A DNA stretch of 64,000 nucleotides, taken from assembly GCF_007858445.1 (NCBI RefSeq), contig NZ_VIGV01000001.1, positions 372,001 through 436,000 of the forward strand. The letters are read 5' to 3'. Source of the DNA: Tsukamurella sputi (GTDB lineage Bacteria; Actinomycetota; Actinomycetes; Mycobacteriales; Mycobacteriaceae). A model generated the notes under the pieces. That model ran no database searches and was not told where the DNA came from. It was given only the letters and a program-made list of their open reading frames with translations. Position numbers and translations under genes: made by a program. Position 1 is the first letter of the stretch. Each line of letters begins with the position of its first letter. Of this stretch, positions 43,207 through 51,921 are shown in pieces.

Positions 43207-44733
43207 TCAGTCCGCCATCGCGACGAGGTCGACACGCTCGCTGACGAGCGCCGCGGCGGCGAGGTCTCGCAGGTCCCCGGGCACGTCCGCGACGACGAGT
43301 GCGCCGGTCGCCCGGCGGATCCGTTCGCCCAGGTCGAGCCGGTCGAGGACCGCCTCACGGTCGTCAGCTCCGGACAGCCAGATCGTCCGATCCCCCGGCA
43401 GCCCGGCGAGCAGGCGGTCCGCCTCCTCGCTCCACGGCCGGATGTCGACGGTGACCGGAACGACCCCGTCTGCGGTTCGCTCCTCGGGACCCACCACCCG
43501 GCGGTCGAATCCGAGCTCGGGCAGCGGCCGACTGAACACCCAATCGGTCACCGCGGCCGGCTCGGGAACGTCCTCGACGGCCACACCGGCGTACGTCGCG
43601 AGGCCCGCCGGAACGACCTGCGGGGCGGATGCGGCGAAGCGCTCGAGGGAGACCTTGCCCGCGCGGGTCATGTAGGCGATGAGCAGCTGCGGCACCGGCA
43701 TCGACGTCCGCTCGGGGAAGGCGTCCCACCACGCCATGGAACGCTCCGCGATCGTCTGCAGGTAGTGCACCGCCGGGCGGCGCTCCTTCTCGTAGGCGAC
43801 CAGTGCCGATTCGAGGTCGTCGGCCGCGAGCAGCGCCCTGTCCAGGGCTATCGCGTCCTCCATCGCCAGCTTGGTCCCGGAGCCGATGGAGTAGTGCGCG
43901 GTATGCGCGGCGTCGCCGAGCAGCACGACGTTGCCGGTGTGCCACGAGGCGCACCGCACCGTACGGAACCGCGTCCACCTGGTGCGGTTGCCGATCAGAC
44001 GATGCCCGTCGAGGCTGTCCCGGAACGCCTCCTCGAGGAATTTCAGCGAGACCTCGTCGTTCTCGGTGGTCGGCGTCTGCTCGGTGGTGACGTCGAATCC
44101 GGCCCGCTTCCACGTCTCCTCGTCCGTCTCGATGAGGAAGGTGCTGCGGTCCTCCGCGTACGGGTAGGCGTGCGCGACGAACGTCCCGTACTCGGTCTCC
44201 ACCGGCGTGAAGACCGCCGCGGGGAGTCGGTAGTCGGTGCCGGCCCAGAGGTACAGACCGTCACCGAAGACGACCGACGGCCCGAACTTATCCTCATGTT
44301 CGGCGCGAGTGGCGCTGGAGATGCCGTCCGCTGCAACGATGAGGTCCGCCTCGAGGTCCGTGGCGGAGCGTCTCTCGCCGAATTTCAGGATCACGCCCGC
44401 GTCCTGGGCGAAGCGTTGCAGCACCGCCAGGAGCGTCGCCCGGCCGATGCCCAGCAGCTCGCCGTGCGCCAGGCGCACCGCATCGTCGCCCACTCGCATC
44501 GACATCTCGTGCGGATGCGCGGCGTCGACGATGGCGGTGAGCGACGCCTCGTCGGCCTCCCGGAGGTTGCGCTGGGTTCGCGACGCGAGCCCCACGCCGA
44601 AGCCGAAGGTCTTATCGGGCACGCCCTGCTCGTACACCGTGACCTCGGCGTCGGGGTGACTGAGCTTGAGCAGCCGCGCGGCGTAGAGACCGCCGGGGCC
44701 GCCGCCGAGAACGGCGATGGTGGAGAGATTCAT
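43207..44733 (-). CDS. FAD-dependent monooxygenase, salicylyl-CoA/anthraniloyl-CoA hydroxylase type
   Basis: A 508-residue flavoprotein hydroxylase. The N-terminal GGGPGGLYAARLLK, the FGFGVGLASR segment near residue 45, GIGRATLLAVLQ, and GDAAHTAHYSIGSG near residue 275 are marks of the 2-aminobenzoyl-CoA monooxygenase/reductase and salicylyl-CoA 5-hydroxylase group rather than of free-acid hydroxylases. Those enzymes often carry a C-terminal Old Yellow Enzyme domain of about 350 residues; here only about 110 residues remain, ending in a barrel-like GERIRRATG ... RVDLVAMAD. ATG 44733 overlaps the ligase stop by 4 bp, so its substrate is probably the CoA thioester made by that ligase. Confidence 0.82.
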   Translation of the reverse strand: MNLSTIAVLGGGPGGLYAARLLKLSHPDAEVTVYEQGVPDKTFGFGVGLASRTQRNLREADEASLTAIVDAAHPHEMSMRVGDDAVRLAHGELLGIGRATLLAVLQRFAQDAGVILKFGERRSATDLEADLIVAADGISSATRAEHEDKFGPSVVFGDGLYLWAGTDYRLPAAVFTPVETEYGTFVAHAYPYAEDRSTFLIETDEETWKRAGFDVTTEQTPTTENDEVSLKFLEEAFRDSLDGHRLIGNRTRWTRFRTVRCASWHTGNVVLLGDAAHTAHYSIGSGTKLAMEDAIALDRALLAADDLESALVAYEKERRPAVHYLQTIAERSMAWWDAFPERTSMPVPQLLIAYMTRAGKVSLERFAASAPQVVPAGLATYAGVAVEDVPEPAAVTDWVFSRPLPELGFDRRVVGPEERTADGVVPVTVDIRPWSEEADRLLAGLPGDRTIWLSGADDREAVLDRLDLGERIRRATGALVVADVPGDLRDLAAAALVSERVDLVAMAD

Positions 44734-46415
44734 TGCAGGGCTCCTTCTCGCGCCTCGGACGCCAGTAGCTGGACGATGTCCGCGCGCATGACCTTCTTGT
44801 TGACCTTGCCGACGTTGGTCTGCGGCAGCGCCGGCACCCAGACCAGCCGCTCGGGCCACTTGAACTTGGCGACTCCAAGGCCGTCCATATGGGCCTGTAC
44901 CTCGGCCATCGTCAGTTCCTCGCCCGTCGCGGAGACGAGGAAGGCACAGGCCTTCTCCCCGAGTCGCTCGTCGGGCATGGCCACCACTGCGGCGGCGGCG
45001 ATGCCCTCGTGGCGGAGCAGCAGCAGCTCCACCTCCTCGGCGTTGACCTTCTCGCCGCCGCGGTTGATGAGGTCCTTGATCCGGCCCTCGATCGCCACGT
45101 AGCGCCGGCCCTCGATCTCGCGGCGCGCCGCCAGATCGCCCGTCCGGTAGAAGCCGTCGGAGGTGAAGGCGGTCGCGTTGTGCTCGGGCGCTCCGAAGTA
45201 GCCGGGAATCGTGTACGGGCCACGGCAACACAGCTCGCCGACGGCGCCCGGCTCGACCTCGGTCTCGCCGTTCCGATCGAGGATCCGGATCTCGTCCTCG
45301 GGTGCGATGGGCAGGCCGACGGTGGCCGCCCGAGCCGCGGCCGGCGCGTCGAGCGGGGTGACGAGGAACATGCCCTCGGACATGCCGAACATCTGCCCGG
45401 CCCAGTGCCGATCGCCGTCGTCGAGCTTGGCGAACAGCTCGGGCGGGACCTTCGCCCCGGAGAGGACCGTGCGCCGCACGGTCTTCAGGACCGGGTCGAA
45501 GGCGGCCGAGCCTGCGGGCTGGTAGTGGCCGTGCCCGATCAGGACGTCGGTGACGCCGCTGCGCTCGAGCAGCGGGAACGACGCGACCGCATCGGGTGTG
45601 CCCAGGACCAACGTGGCGCCGACGGAGTGCGCGGCGTGGACCGCGCAGGAGATGCCGGCGTTGTGGATCACCGGGATCAGGTGCGCGATCCGGCTGTCCC
45701 GGGTCCACCCGAACACCCCGGCGTAGTACCGGCCGTTGTTCCAGTACTCGGCGTGGATCCGCGGGATCACCTTCGGCACACCGGTGGTGCCGCCGGAGAG
45801 CTGGAAGACCGCGACGTCCTCCGGATCGATCCCCGCCTCGATCGACTCGACCAGAGCGCGCGCCTCGGCGGGGCCGATCTCGGCACCGAGGTCCTCGATG
45901 CGCGTGGTCCCCGGCTCCGCCGCCGTCGCTCCAATGGTGAGGATGTGCCGCAGCGTGGGGTGACCGTCCGCGATCTCGCGGGCGAAGGCCACGAGGTCGA
46001 ACGACAGCCCCGCCTCGACGAGGTGGGCAGCCGCGCCGACCTTCTCGCTGATGTGACCGATCTCGTGCCGGCGGTGCTGCGCGAGCGTCGCCACCGGGAT
46101 CAGCCCCGCCTTCAGCACGCCGTACCAGGCGAGGACCGTCGCGTCCCGGTTGTTCACCTGGAAGATCACCGGATCTCCGGGTCGCAGCCCGAGGGCGGCG
46201 AGCCCGGCTGCGATGCGGTCGGTCCGCTCATCGAGCTCGCGGTAGGTGTACTCGGCGTCCGCGGTGATGAGCGCGATCCGGTCCGCGTGCGCCACTGCGG
46301 ATTCGTGCAGCCGTGCTGTCGTCGGCTCCGCGCTCCACGCACCGCTGGCGCGGTACGCCGCGGCCCGCTCGGCGGGGTAGCGGACCAGCCGCCCGTCCCA
46401 GTCGTGCGGTGTCAT
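44730..46415 (-). CDS. Aryl acid-AMP/CoA ligase (EntE/salicylate-activating type)
   Basis: A 561-residue adenylate-forming enzyme closest in pattern to 2,3-dihydroxybenzoate/salicylate-AMP ligases: DWDGRLVRYPAERAAAYRASG at the start, FQLSGGTTGVPKVIPR as P-loop, and NAGISCAVHAAHSVGATLVL. Further motifs are MFGMSEGM, YRTGDLAA, the hinge GRIKDLINRGGEKVNAEEVE, and NVGKVNKKVMR with the C-terminal lysine. ATG 46415 is used; earlier starts lack support. No carrier-protein or siderophore genes are nearby, and coupling to a CoA-ester monooxygenase favours CoA thioester formation for catabolism of a salicylate- or anthranilate-like acid (inference). Confidence 0.85.
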   Translation of the reverse strand: MTPHDWDGRLVRYPAERAAAYRASGAWSAEPTTARLHESAVAHADRIALITADAEYTYRELDERTDRIAAGLAALGLRPGDPVIFQVNNRDATVLAWYGVLKAGLIPVATLAQHRRHEIGHISEKVGAAAHLVEAGLSFDLVAFAREIADGHPTLRHILTIGATAAEPGTTRIEDLGAEIGPAEARALVESIEAGIDPEDVAVFQLSGGTTGVPKVIPRIHAEYWNNGRYYAGVFGWTRDSRIAHLIPVIHNAGISCAVHAAHSVGATLVLGTPDAVASFPLLERSGVTDVLIGHGHYQPAGSAAFDPVLKTVRRTVLSGAKVPPELFAKLDDGDRHWAGQMFGMSEGMFLVTPLDAPAAARAATVGLPIAPEDEIRILDRNGETEVEPGAVGELCCRGPYTIPGYFGAPEHNATAFTSDGFYRTGDLAARREIEGRRYVAIEGRIKDLINRGGEKVNAEEVELLLLRHEGIAAAAVVAMPDERLGEKACAFLVSATGEELTMAEVQAHMDGLGVAKFKWPERLVWVPALPQTNVGKVNKKVMRADIVQLLASEAREGALQ

Positions 46416-46444
46416 CGTTGTCTCCTCGTCTCTCGATCGTCCGC

Positions 46445-48676
46445 TCAGCGGGTGGGTGCGGCCGGCAGCAGCGCCGTCAGTTCTCCGACATGGTCGGGGT
46501 GGTCCGCGGGGACGATGCCCGAGTACACGGCGGACCAGCAACCGGGGCAGCACTGTTGGCGGAAGACGACCTCACCGTCGACGTACTCCGACGGGTCCGA
46601 GGTGACCTGCGGCCCCGCCGCGCTCGACGGGCCCTCGTAGCGGGCCAGCGAGAGCTTGCCGGACTTGGTGTCGCCCAGCAGGCGGCCGCAGTGGGCGCAG
46701 GCGACGACGCGCGCCTCGCCGATGGTGACCTCGGCCAGGTTGTCGTCGATGCGCCGCGCGGCGCGCAGGTCGACGGTGGCGTCCTGCGACTCCGGCACCT
46801 CGGAGCGCTCGCGGCGCTCGGTCAACATCGCGGCCCGCAGTTCCGCAGTGGCGGCCTCGTCGACCTCGCCCGCGCTGACCACGACGCCGTAGTTGACCCG
46901 GGCACCGTCGTCGGTGACCTTGCCGTTCACCACGTCCCGCGCCACCGACGCGGGCTCGCGGCGCAGCGGATCACCGTAACCGCCGCCGCCCTGCCAGTGC
47001 ATGTAGAGCACCTCGCCCGGCGCGAGGTAGCTCTCCGCGTAGCAGGCGCCGGTCTCCTGGGTACCGCCGAGATCCGCCAGCCCACCGGGCAGCTCGCCCG
47101 CCGCGAGCAGCTCCTGGATGCGCGAGTCGCGCGCCAGGATCTCAAGGCCGGTGTTGCCGGGAAGGCCCCCGGCGAGGCCACCGTTCTGCGCCACGGCCTT
47201 ACCGGCGGAGGCGAAGACGAGTCCCATCGGGACGCTCGAGCCGTACGGGGTGACCGCGAGCGAGGCGCTCACGCCGCCGCGCATGCGCCCGGGACCGCCC
47301 GAATCCGGCTCCTCGCGGCGCCACAGGGTCAGCAGCGGGTAGAGGAACTCGGTCATCTCCGTATCGGGGATGCGGCCCATCGGGATGCAGAACAGGCCGC
47401 CGGTGTCCATGCCGTCGGCCACCGGACGGGCGCCGTAGCCGCCGGCCATCGGCTCCATCATGATGTTGAGGAAGGGCACCGGCTGCTCGCCGCGCTCGTC
47501 GAGGCCCGCGACGACGGCGGTGTCCCAGGTGCCGCAGCACGAGGCCTGCACGTTCTTGCCCAGTTCGATGTTCTGATCCAGCATCTGGGCCAGGCACTCC
47601 GCGATGAGGTTGCCGGTGAGCCACGCGGGGCCGATCGGCCCACGGCTCACGGCCGCGGGGAAGGTCGCGTTGTTGATCGTGCCCTCCTCCGAGACCAGAT
47701 CGAAGCAGCGCATCAGACCGCCCGCGGACCACGGGATGTCGCCCGCGAGGATCGGCAGCAGCGCCAGCATGACGCCACCGCGCATGCCCGCGTAGGTGCA
47801 GTTGATGACGCCGGTCTGCTTGTCCGTGCCGGTGAAGTCGAAGACCAGCTTGTCGTCGGCCTTGGTCATCGCCACCGTGATCTTGTGCAGGCCACGGTCG
47901 CCCGCGGACGCCTGGTCCTGGTAGCCGGTGGCCTTCCAGGTCCCGTCCGGTAGGCCCTGCAGCTTGGTGCGCAGACGTGCCTCGGCGTCGTTCATCATGC
48001 GCTTCATGACGGCCTTGACCGTATCGGCGCCGTACTGCTCGATCACGGCCAGCAGTCGGTTGCGGCCGACGGTGTTGGCGCCGATCTTGGCGCGCAGGTC
48101 GAGCCCGACGAGCATCGGGACGCGCGAGCGGCGGGTCCAGGCGTCGGCCACGTCGCGCTGCAGCACGTGATCGCGGACCACCTTGATGGGCGGGGTCGGC
48201 AGTGACTCGGAGAAGACGTCCTTGGCCGACGGGTCGAAGGAGCCGAGGCCGGAGCCACCCAGGTCGGGCTCGTGACAGATGGCGCTCGTCCACGCGAAGA
48301 GCTTGCCCTCGTGGAAGACCGGCTGGTAGACGATCACGTCGCTCTGGTGCAGGCCGCCGCCGACCCACGGGTCGTTGCAGAGGAACATGTCGCCATCGGC
48401 GATGCCGGGGTTGTCGGCGCGGTTCTGCAGGGTCCAGTAGATCGCCAGGTCGACGGCGCCCACGAGCATCGTGTTGTAGAGGCCCACCTGGACCTCCTGG
48501 CCGACCTCGTCGCTCACGGCGAAGTCGAAGTCGTTGGCGTCGGTGACGATCGGCGAACCGGACATGCGCTTGAGCGCCTCCCCCATCTCGTCCGTGACGG
48601 ACCAGAGACGGTGCCGGATGACCTCGTAGGTGAGCGGGTCGACGGCGTCGATCTGCTCCTGAGTGACGGTGTGCAA
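46445..48676 (-). CDS. Hydantoinase B/acetone-carboxylase-like subunit with C-terminal gamma-like cysteine domain
   Basis: A protein of at least 743 residues. Residues 1-620 are the hydantoinase B/oxoprolinase core (VDPLTYEVIRHRLWSVTDEMGEAL, LCNDPWVGGGLHQSDV, GPGRMRGGVSASLAVTPYG). The last 120 residues form a Cys-rich module (ACAHCG near 659, QCCPGC near 706) resembling the gamma subunit of acetone carboxylases. The TTG at 48676 is only the first in-frame start: conserved-looking residues continue upstream in the same frame to about 48754, while the good ATG and AGGAGAG site at 48765 are one base out of frame. A single-base deletion near 48754-48756 would explain this. Confidence 0.8.
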   Translation of the reverse strand: MHTVTQEQIDAVDPLTYEVIRHRLWSVTDEMGEALKRMSGSPIVTDANDFDFAVSDEVGQEVQVGLYNTMLVGAVDLAIYWTLQNRADNPGIADGDMFLCNDPWVGGGLHQSDVIVYQPVFHEGKLFAWTSAICHEPDLGGSGLGSFDPSAKDVFSESLPTPPIKVVRDHVLQRDVADAWTRRSRVPMLVGLDLRAKIGANTVGRNRLLAVIEQYGADTVKAVMKRMMNDAEARLRTKLQGLPDGTWKATGYQDQASAGDRGLHKITVAMTKADDKLVFDFTGTDKQTGVINCTYAGMRGGVMLALLPILAGDIPWSAGGLMRCFDLVSEEGTINNATFPAAVSRGPIGPAWLTGNLIAECLAQMLDQNIELGKNVQASCCGTWDTAVVAGLDERGEQPVPFLNIMMEPMAGGYGARPVADGMDTGGLFCIPMGRIPDTEMTEFLYPLLTLWRREEPDSGGPGRMRGGVSASLAVTPYGSSVPMGLVFASAGKAVAQNGGLAGGLPGNTGLEILARDSRIQELLAAGELPGGLADLGGTQETGACYAESYLAPGEVLYMHWQGGGGYGDPLRREPASVARDVVNGKVTDDGARVNYGVVVSAGEVDEAATAELRAAMLTERRERSEVPESQDATVDLRAARRIDDNLAEVTIGEARVVACAHCGRLLGDTKSGKLSLARYEGPSSAAGPQVTSDPSEYVDGEVVFRQQCCPGCWSAVYSGIVPADHPDHVGELTALLPAAPTR

Positions 48677-48782
48677 CTCGACGTGGGCGCCGACGGCGCG
48701 GCCGAGGGCCTCGGGGTCGAGGGGCGGCTGGAGAAGATCTCCGAGCCGGGGATCGGTGCGGTCATGTTCTCTCTCCTGGAGT

Positions 48783-50942
48783 TCAGGCGCCCACGAGGGC
48801 AGCGTCGATGGAGCCGGCGGGCGCGACCGTGGTCTCGGGCCGGTCGACGGCGATGTGCAGGTTGCCGAGCTTGTCGATGGTCCCGGTGGTGTCGTGCGGC
48901 ACGACCACTGTGGTGGTCGGGACCTCGATCACCGCGGGACCGCGCAGCACGTGCCCGGCGCGGAGCCTGGTGTAGTCGTAGATGTCGGTGTCGACGTAGC
49001 CGCGGCTGGCGCCGAGGCACACCTTCCGCGTGCCGGTGAGCGCCTCCGAGGCGTCGGCCGAGGCGGCCTCCTCCATGGGCGGCAGGGTCGGTGAGAAGGG
49101 CAGTACACCGGTGCCACGGACGCGGTAGGTGATGGCCTGGATCCCCGCCTCGCGGAAGCCCGAACCCGCCCCGTAGAGATCGGCGTACTTGGCCTCGAAC
49201 TTGTCCGACGCCTCGGCGAGGTCCTGCGCGGTGAGGTCGCCGCTCGGGATCGGGGTCGCGACCTCGGCCAGCTGCATCGAGTAGCGCATGTCGATCTCGC
49301 GCTCGATCTCGACCGACGAGAAGTGCAGCCCCTGGCGGTCGAGCATCGTCCGGACCTGCTCCTCGAGCTGCTCGAAGTTGCGCTGCACGCGCTGCGGATC
49401 CAGCGGCAGCGCCGCGGGGTCAGACATCTCCTTGGCCAGGACGATGTCCGAGGACGCCAGGCCGTAGGCCGAGAAGGCGGACGCGACCTGGCCGAGCGGG
49501 ACCACCACGTCGGTGGCGCCGATCTCCTGCGCGTAGAGGCCGCAGTGCGCGGGGCCGGAACCGCCGAAGGCGTAGACGATGAAGTCGCGGGGGTCGTGGC
49601 CCGCCTCGACGACGGTCTTGCGCAACAGGTCCCCAGTCTGGGCGTTCTGCACCTCGTAGATGGCAGCGGCCGCTTCCTCGACCGTCAGGCCCAGAGGCTC
49701 GGCGATCCGGGTGCGGATCGCCTCGCGGGCGAGGCTCACGTCCAGCGCGCGCCGCCCGCCGAGAAGGCCGCGCTCCGGGATGATCCCGAGCACCAGGTTG
49801 GCATCGGTGTTGGTGGGTTCGGTGCCGCCGGCGCCGTAGCAGGCGGGTCCGGGGACGGCCTGGGCGCTGTGCGGGCCGATCTGGAGGTTGCCCCCCGCGT
49901 CGAGCCAGGCGATCGCGCCGCCACCCGAGCCGATCGCATGCACCTCGAGGGTGGGCACGTTGATCGGGTGGTGGTTGATGATGGTGGTCGACGACCGGAC
50001 GGGCTCACCGTCGACGACGAGGCCGGCCAGGAAGGTGGTGCCCCCGGCGTCGGTGGCGATGATGTTGCGGTGGCCGAGCTGCTCGCCGAGCGAGACCGCG
50101 CCGACGACGCCGCCGGTGAGGACCGAGCCGACGGTCGAGATGGCATTGCCCGGCGCCTCGGCCGCAGCGACGGCGCCACCGTTGCTCTGCATCACGAGCA
50201 GCGGGCCGGCGAGCTTCTTCTCGCGCAGCCTGCCCTCGAGCTCACCGAGGTAGTCACGCAGGCCCGGGCCGATCTGGGTGCTCATGATGGTCGTGGCGTT
50301 ACGGGCGAACTCGCGGATGCGGGGCGAGACCTCGCTAGAGATCGCCACGAACAGCGTCGGGTCGATCTCGTGCGCGATCTCGCGGATGCGCTGCTCGTGC
50401 GCGGGATTGCGGAAGGACCACAGCAGCGAGACCGCGATGGCCGTGATGCCGTCGTCGATCAGGGTGCGCACCGCCGCGCGCACCTCATCCTCGTTCAGCG
50501 GCACCACGACGCGACCGTCGCGGTCGACGCGCTCGGTCACTTCGAGCGCGTGGCGCTTGCGGACGAGGCCGTGGGACTTGCTCTGACCGATGGGATCCTG
50601 CAGCTCCTCCGGAGCACGGCCGAGGTACCGGCCCTCCACGTTCATGATGTAGATCGAGTCGCGGTGGCCCTTGGTGGTGAGGAAGCCGATGTCCGGCACC
50701 TTGTTCATCACGAGTGCGTTCAGCGACGACGTCGTGCCGTGCGCGATGTGGTGAGTGTTCGCCAGCATGTCCTCGACCGACTGCCCCAGCTGCTCCGCGA
50801 GCACCTCGAGCACGTCCATCACGCCACCCGAGTAGTCGGGCGGGGTCGACGGTGCCTTACCCGCGACGACCATGCCGTTGCCGTCGTCCAGGACGGCGTC
50901 AGTGAACGTTCCGCCGACGTCCACTCCGATTACGTATCCCAT
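48783..50942 (-). CDS. Hydantoinase A/acetone-carboxylase-like ATPase subunit
   Basis: A 719-residue member of the hydantoinase A/oxoprolinase family, an actin-like ATPase. The phosphate-1 motif is GVDVGGTFTDAVLDDGNG at the N-terminus, followed by IAHGTTSSLNALV near residue 70 and the ATDAGGTTFLAGLV phosphate-2 region near 298. The B subunit follows 106 bp downstream. Family members hydrolyse cyclic amides or carboxylate ketones at the cost of ATP. The gamma-like tail on the partner argues for the carboxylase side. ATG 50942 follows AGGAAC, and the gene starts the leftward operon. Confidence 0.87.
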   Translation of the reverse strand: MGYVIGVDVGGTFTDAVLDDGNGMVVAGKAPSTPPDYSGGVMDVLEVLAEQLGQSVEDMLANTHHIAHGTTSSLNALVMNKVPDIGFLTTKGHRDSIYIMNVEGRYLGRAPEELQDPIGQSKSHGLVRKRHALEVTERVDRDGRVVVPLNEDEVRAAVRTLIDDGITAIAVSLLWSFRNPAHEQRIREIAHEIDPTLFVAISSEVSPRIREFARNATTIMSTQIGPGLRDYLGELEGRLREKKLAGPLLVMQSNGGAVAAAEAPGNAISTVGSVLTGGVVGAVSLGEQLGHRNIIATDAGGTTFLAGLVVDGEPVRSSTTIINHHPINVPTLEVHAIGSGGGAIAWLDAGGNLQIGPHSAQAVPGPACYGAGGTEPTNTDANLVLGIIPERGLLGGRRALDVSLAREAIRTRIAEPLGLTVEEAAAAIYEVQNAQTGDLLRKTVVEAGHDPRDFIVYAFGGSGPAHCGLYAQEIGATDVVVPLGQVASAFSAYGLASSDIVLAKEMSDPAALPLDPQRVQRNFEQLEEQVRTMLDRQGLHFSSVEIEREIDMRYSMQLAEVATPIPSGDLTAQDLAEASDKFEAKYADLYGAGSGFREAGIQAITYRVRGTGVLPFSPTLPPMEEAASADASEALTGTRKVCLGASRGYVDTDIYDYTRLRAGHVLRGPAVIEVPTTTVVVPHDTTGTIDKLGNLHIAVDRPETTVAPAGSIDAALVGA

Positions 50943-51004
50943 GGGTTCCTACTCTCCTTCGGACTGACTCTCTGCGTGACCGGGATCACTCGCCTGACTG
51001 TCGT

Positions 51005-51018
51005 GACGATTATTCGAC
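51005..51018. promoter_or_regulatory. Control-region operator A
   Basis: GACGATTATTCGAC, an imperfect palindrome (10 of 14 symmetric) overlapping the leftward -10. Its minus-strand reading, extended to 16 bp, matches operator B at 14 of 16 positions. Confidence 0.6.
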
Positions 51019-51038
51019 GCTGACGCAGAGAAAGTCAA
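51009..51038 (-). promoter_or_regulatory. Leftward promoter for hydantoinase/ligase/monooxygenase operon
   Basis: Minus-strand TTGACT (51033-51038) and AATAAT (51009-51014) with an 18-bp spacer, about 60 nt before the ATG at 50942. Confidence 0.6.
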
Positions 51039-51075
51039 GAGGGTGTCGCCGACCACTCGAAATCCCCACATGCGC

Positions 51076-51104
51076 TTGACGCGTCGACACTCAAGTCGAA
51101 TACT
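51076..51104 (+). promoter_or_regulatory. Rightward promoter for maleate isomerase operon
   Basis: TTGACG (51076-51081) and AATACT (51099-51104) with a 17-bp spacer. The layout mirrors the leftward promoter. Confidence 0.6.
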
Positions 51105-51108
51105 CGTC
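51095..51108. promoter_or_regulatory. Control-region operator B
   Basis: GTCGAATACTCGTC, an imperfect palindrome related to operator A in inverted orientation, overlapping the rightward -10. Centre-to-centre distance to operator A is 90 bp. Confidence 0.6.
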
Positions 51109-51146
51109 ATAGGCGCAAGATAATCCAGGCCTCTGAAAGGACCCCC

Positions 51147-51899
51147 ATGACCACTCACCGGATCGGGCTCGTCGTACCGAGCAGCAACGTCACCGTCGAG
51201 ACCGAGATGCCGGCCATCCTGCGGCGACATCCGGAGGCGGATTTCTCGTTCCACTCCACCCGGATGCGGATGCACACCGTCTCGCCGGAAGGTCTGGCGG
51301 CGATGAACGCGCAGCGTGAACGCTGCGTCCTGGAGATCGGCGATGCCTCGCCCGAGGTGATCCTCTACGCCTGCCTCGTCGCGATCATGGCCGGCGGACC
51401 GGGCGAGCATCAGCGCGTCGAGGCCGCCGTCGCCGAGCAGCTCGCCACCGGCGGCTCGGAGGCACGCGTCCGCTCCAGTGCCGGTGCCCTCATCGAAGGC
51501 CTTCGTGCGCTGGACGCCACCCGGGTCGCGCTCGTGATGCCCTACATGAATCCGCTCGCACAGCAGGTCGTGGAGTACATCGAAGCCGAAGGCATCGCGG
51601 TCACCGACTGGCGCGCGCTCGAAGTGGCCGACAACAACGAGGTCGGCTGCATCCCCGGCGACCGGGTGATGGAGGCCGCCCGCTCGCTCGACCTCACCGG
51701 CGTCGACGCCCTCGTCGTCAGCTGCTGTGTGCAGATGCCGTCGCTGAGCCTGGTGCAGGCCGCCGAGGACGAGTTCGGCCTGCCTGCACTCTCCGCAGCC
51801 ACCGCCGGTGCGTACAGCATCCTGCGCGGCCTGGGCCTCCCTGTCGCGATCGACGGCGCCGGCAGCCTGCTGCGCGCCGACCTCCCCGTCACCGTCTGA
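51147..51899 (+). CDS. Maleate cis-trans isomerase (Asp/Glu racemase superfamily)
   Basis: A 250-residue enzyme converting maleate to fumarate by a cysteine mechanism without cofactor. The N-terminal IGLVVPSSNVTVETEMP is diagnostic of maleate isomerase rather than amino-acid racemases. The two active-site cysteines are Cys76 in LYACLVAIM and Cys193 or Cys194 in VVSCCVQMPSL. An AAAGGA site precedes ATG 51147. As the first gene of the rightward operon it shows that the pathway ends in maleate, as in maleamate (nicotinate) or maleylpyruvate-hydrolase (gentisate) routes. Confidence 0.88.
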   Translation: MTTHRIGLVVPSSNVTVETEMPAILRRHPEADFSFHSTRMRMHTVSPEGLAAMNAQRERCVLEIGDASPEVILYACLVAIMAGGPGEHQRVEAAVAEQLATGGSEARVRSSAGALIEGLRALDATRVALVMPYMNPLAQQVVEYIEAEGIAVTDWRALEVADNNEVGCIPGDRVMEAARSLDLTGVDALVVSCCVQMPSLSLVQAAEDEFGLPALSAATAGAYSILRGLGLPVAIDGAGSLLRADLPVTV

Positions 51900-51921
51900 C
51901 CCGTACCGAGAGGAGACCACC

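Noticed and set aside
44730-46415. Siderophore (2,3-dihydroxybenzoate-AMP ligase, EntE-like) role for the aryl ligase.
   Set aside because: No isochorismatase, carrier protein or NRPS genes are nearby; the gene is coupled to a CoA-ester monooxygenase and lies among catabolic genes.
46445-50942. Calling the HyuA/HyuB pair 5-oxoprolinase or N-methylhydantoinase.
   Set aside because: The catabolic aromatic context and the gamma-like cysteine tail do not support these substrates; a neutral family name was kept.
50970-51030. Inverted repeat CTCTGCGT / ACGCAGAG in the aromatic-cluster control region.
   Set aside because: The 8-bp arms are 45 bp apart and do not coincide with either predicted start; the mirrored 14-mers at 51005 and 51095 explain the region better.
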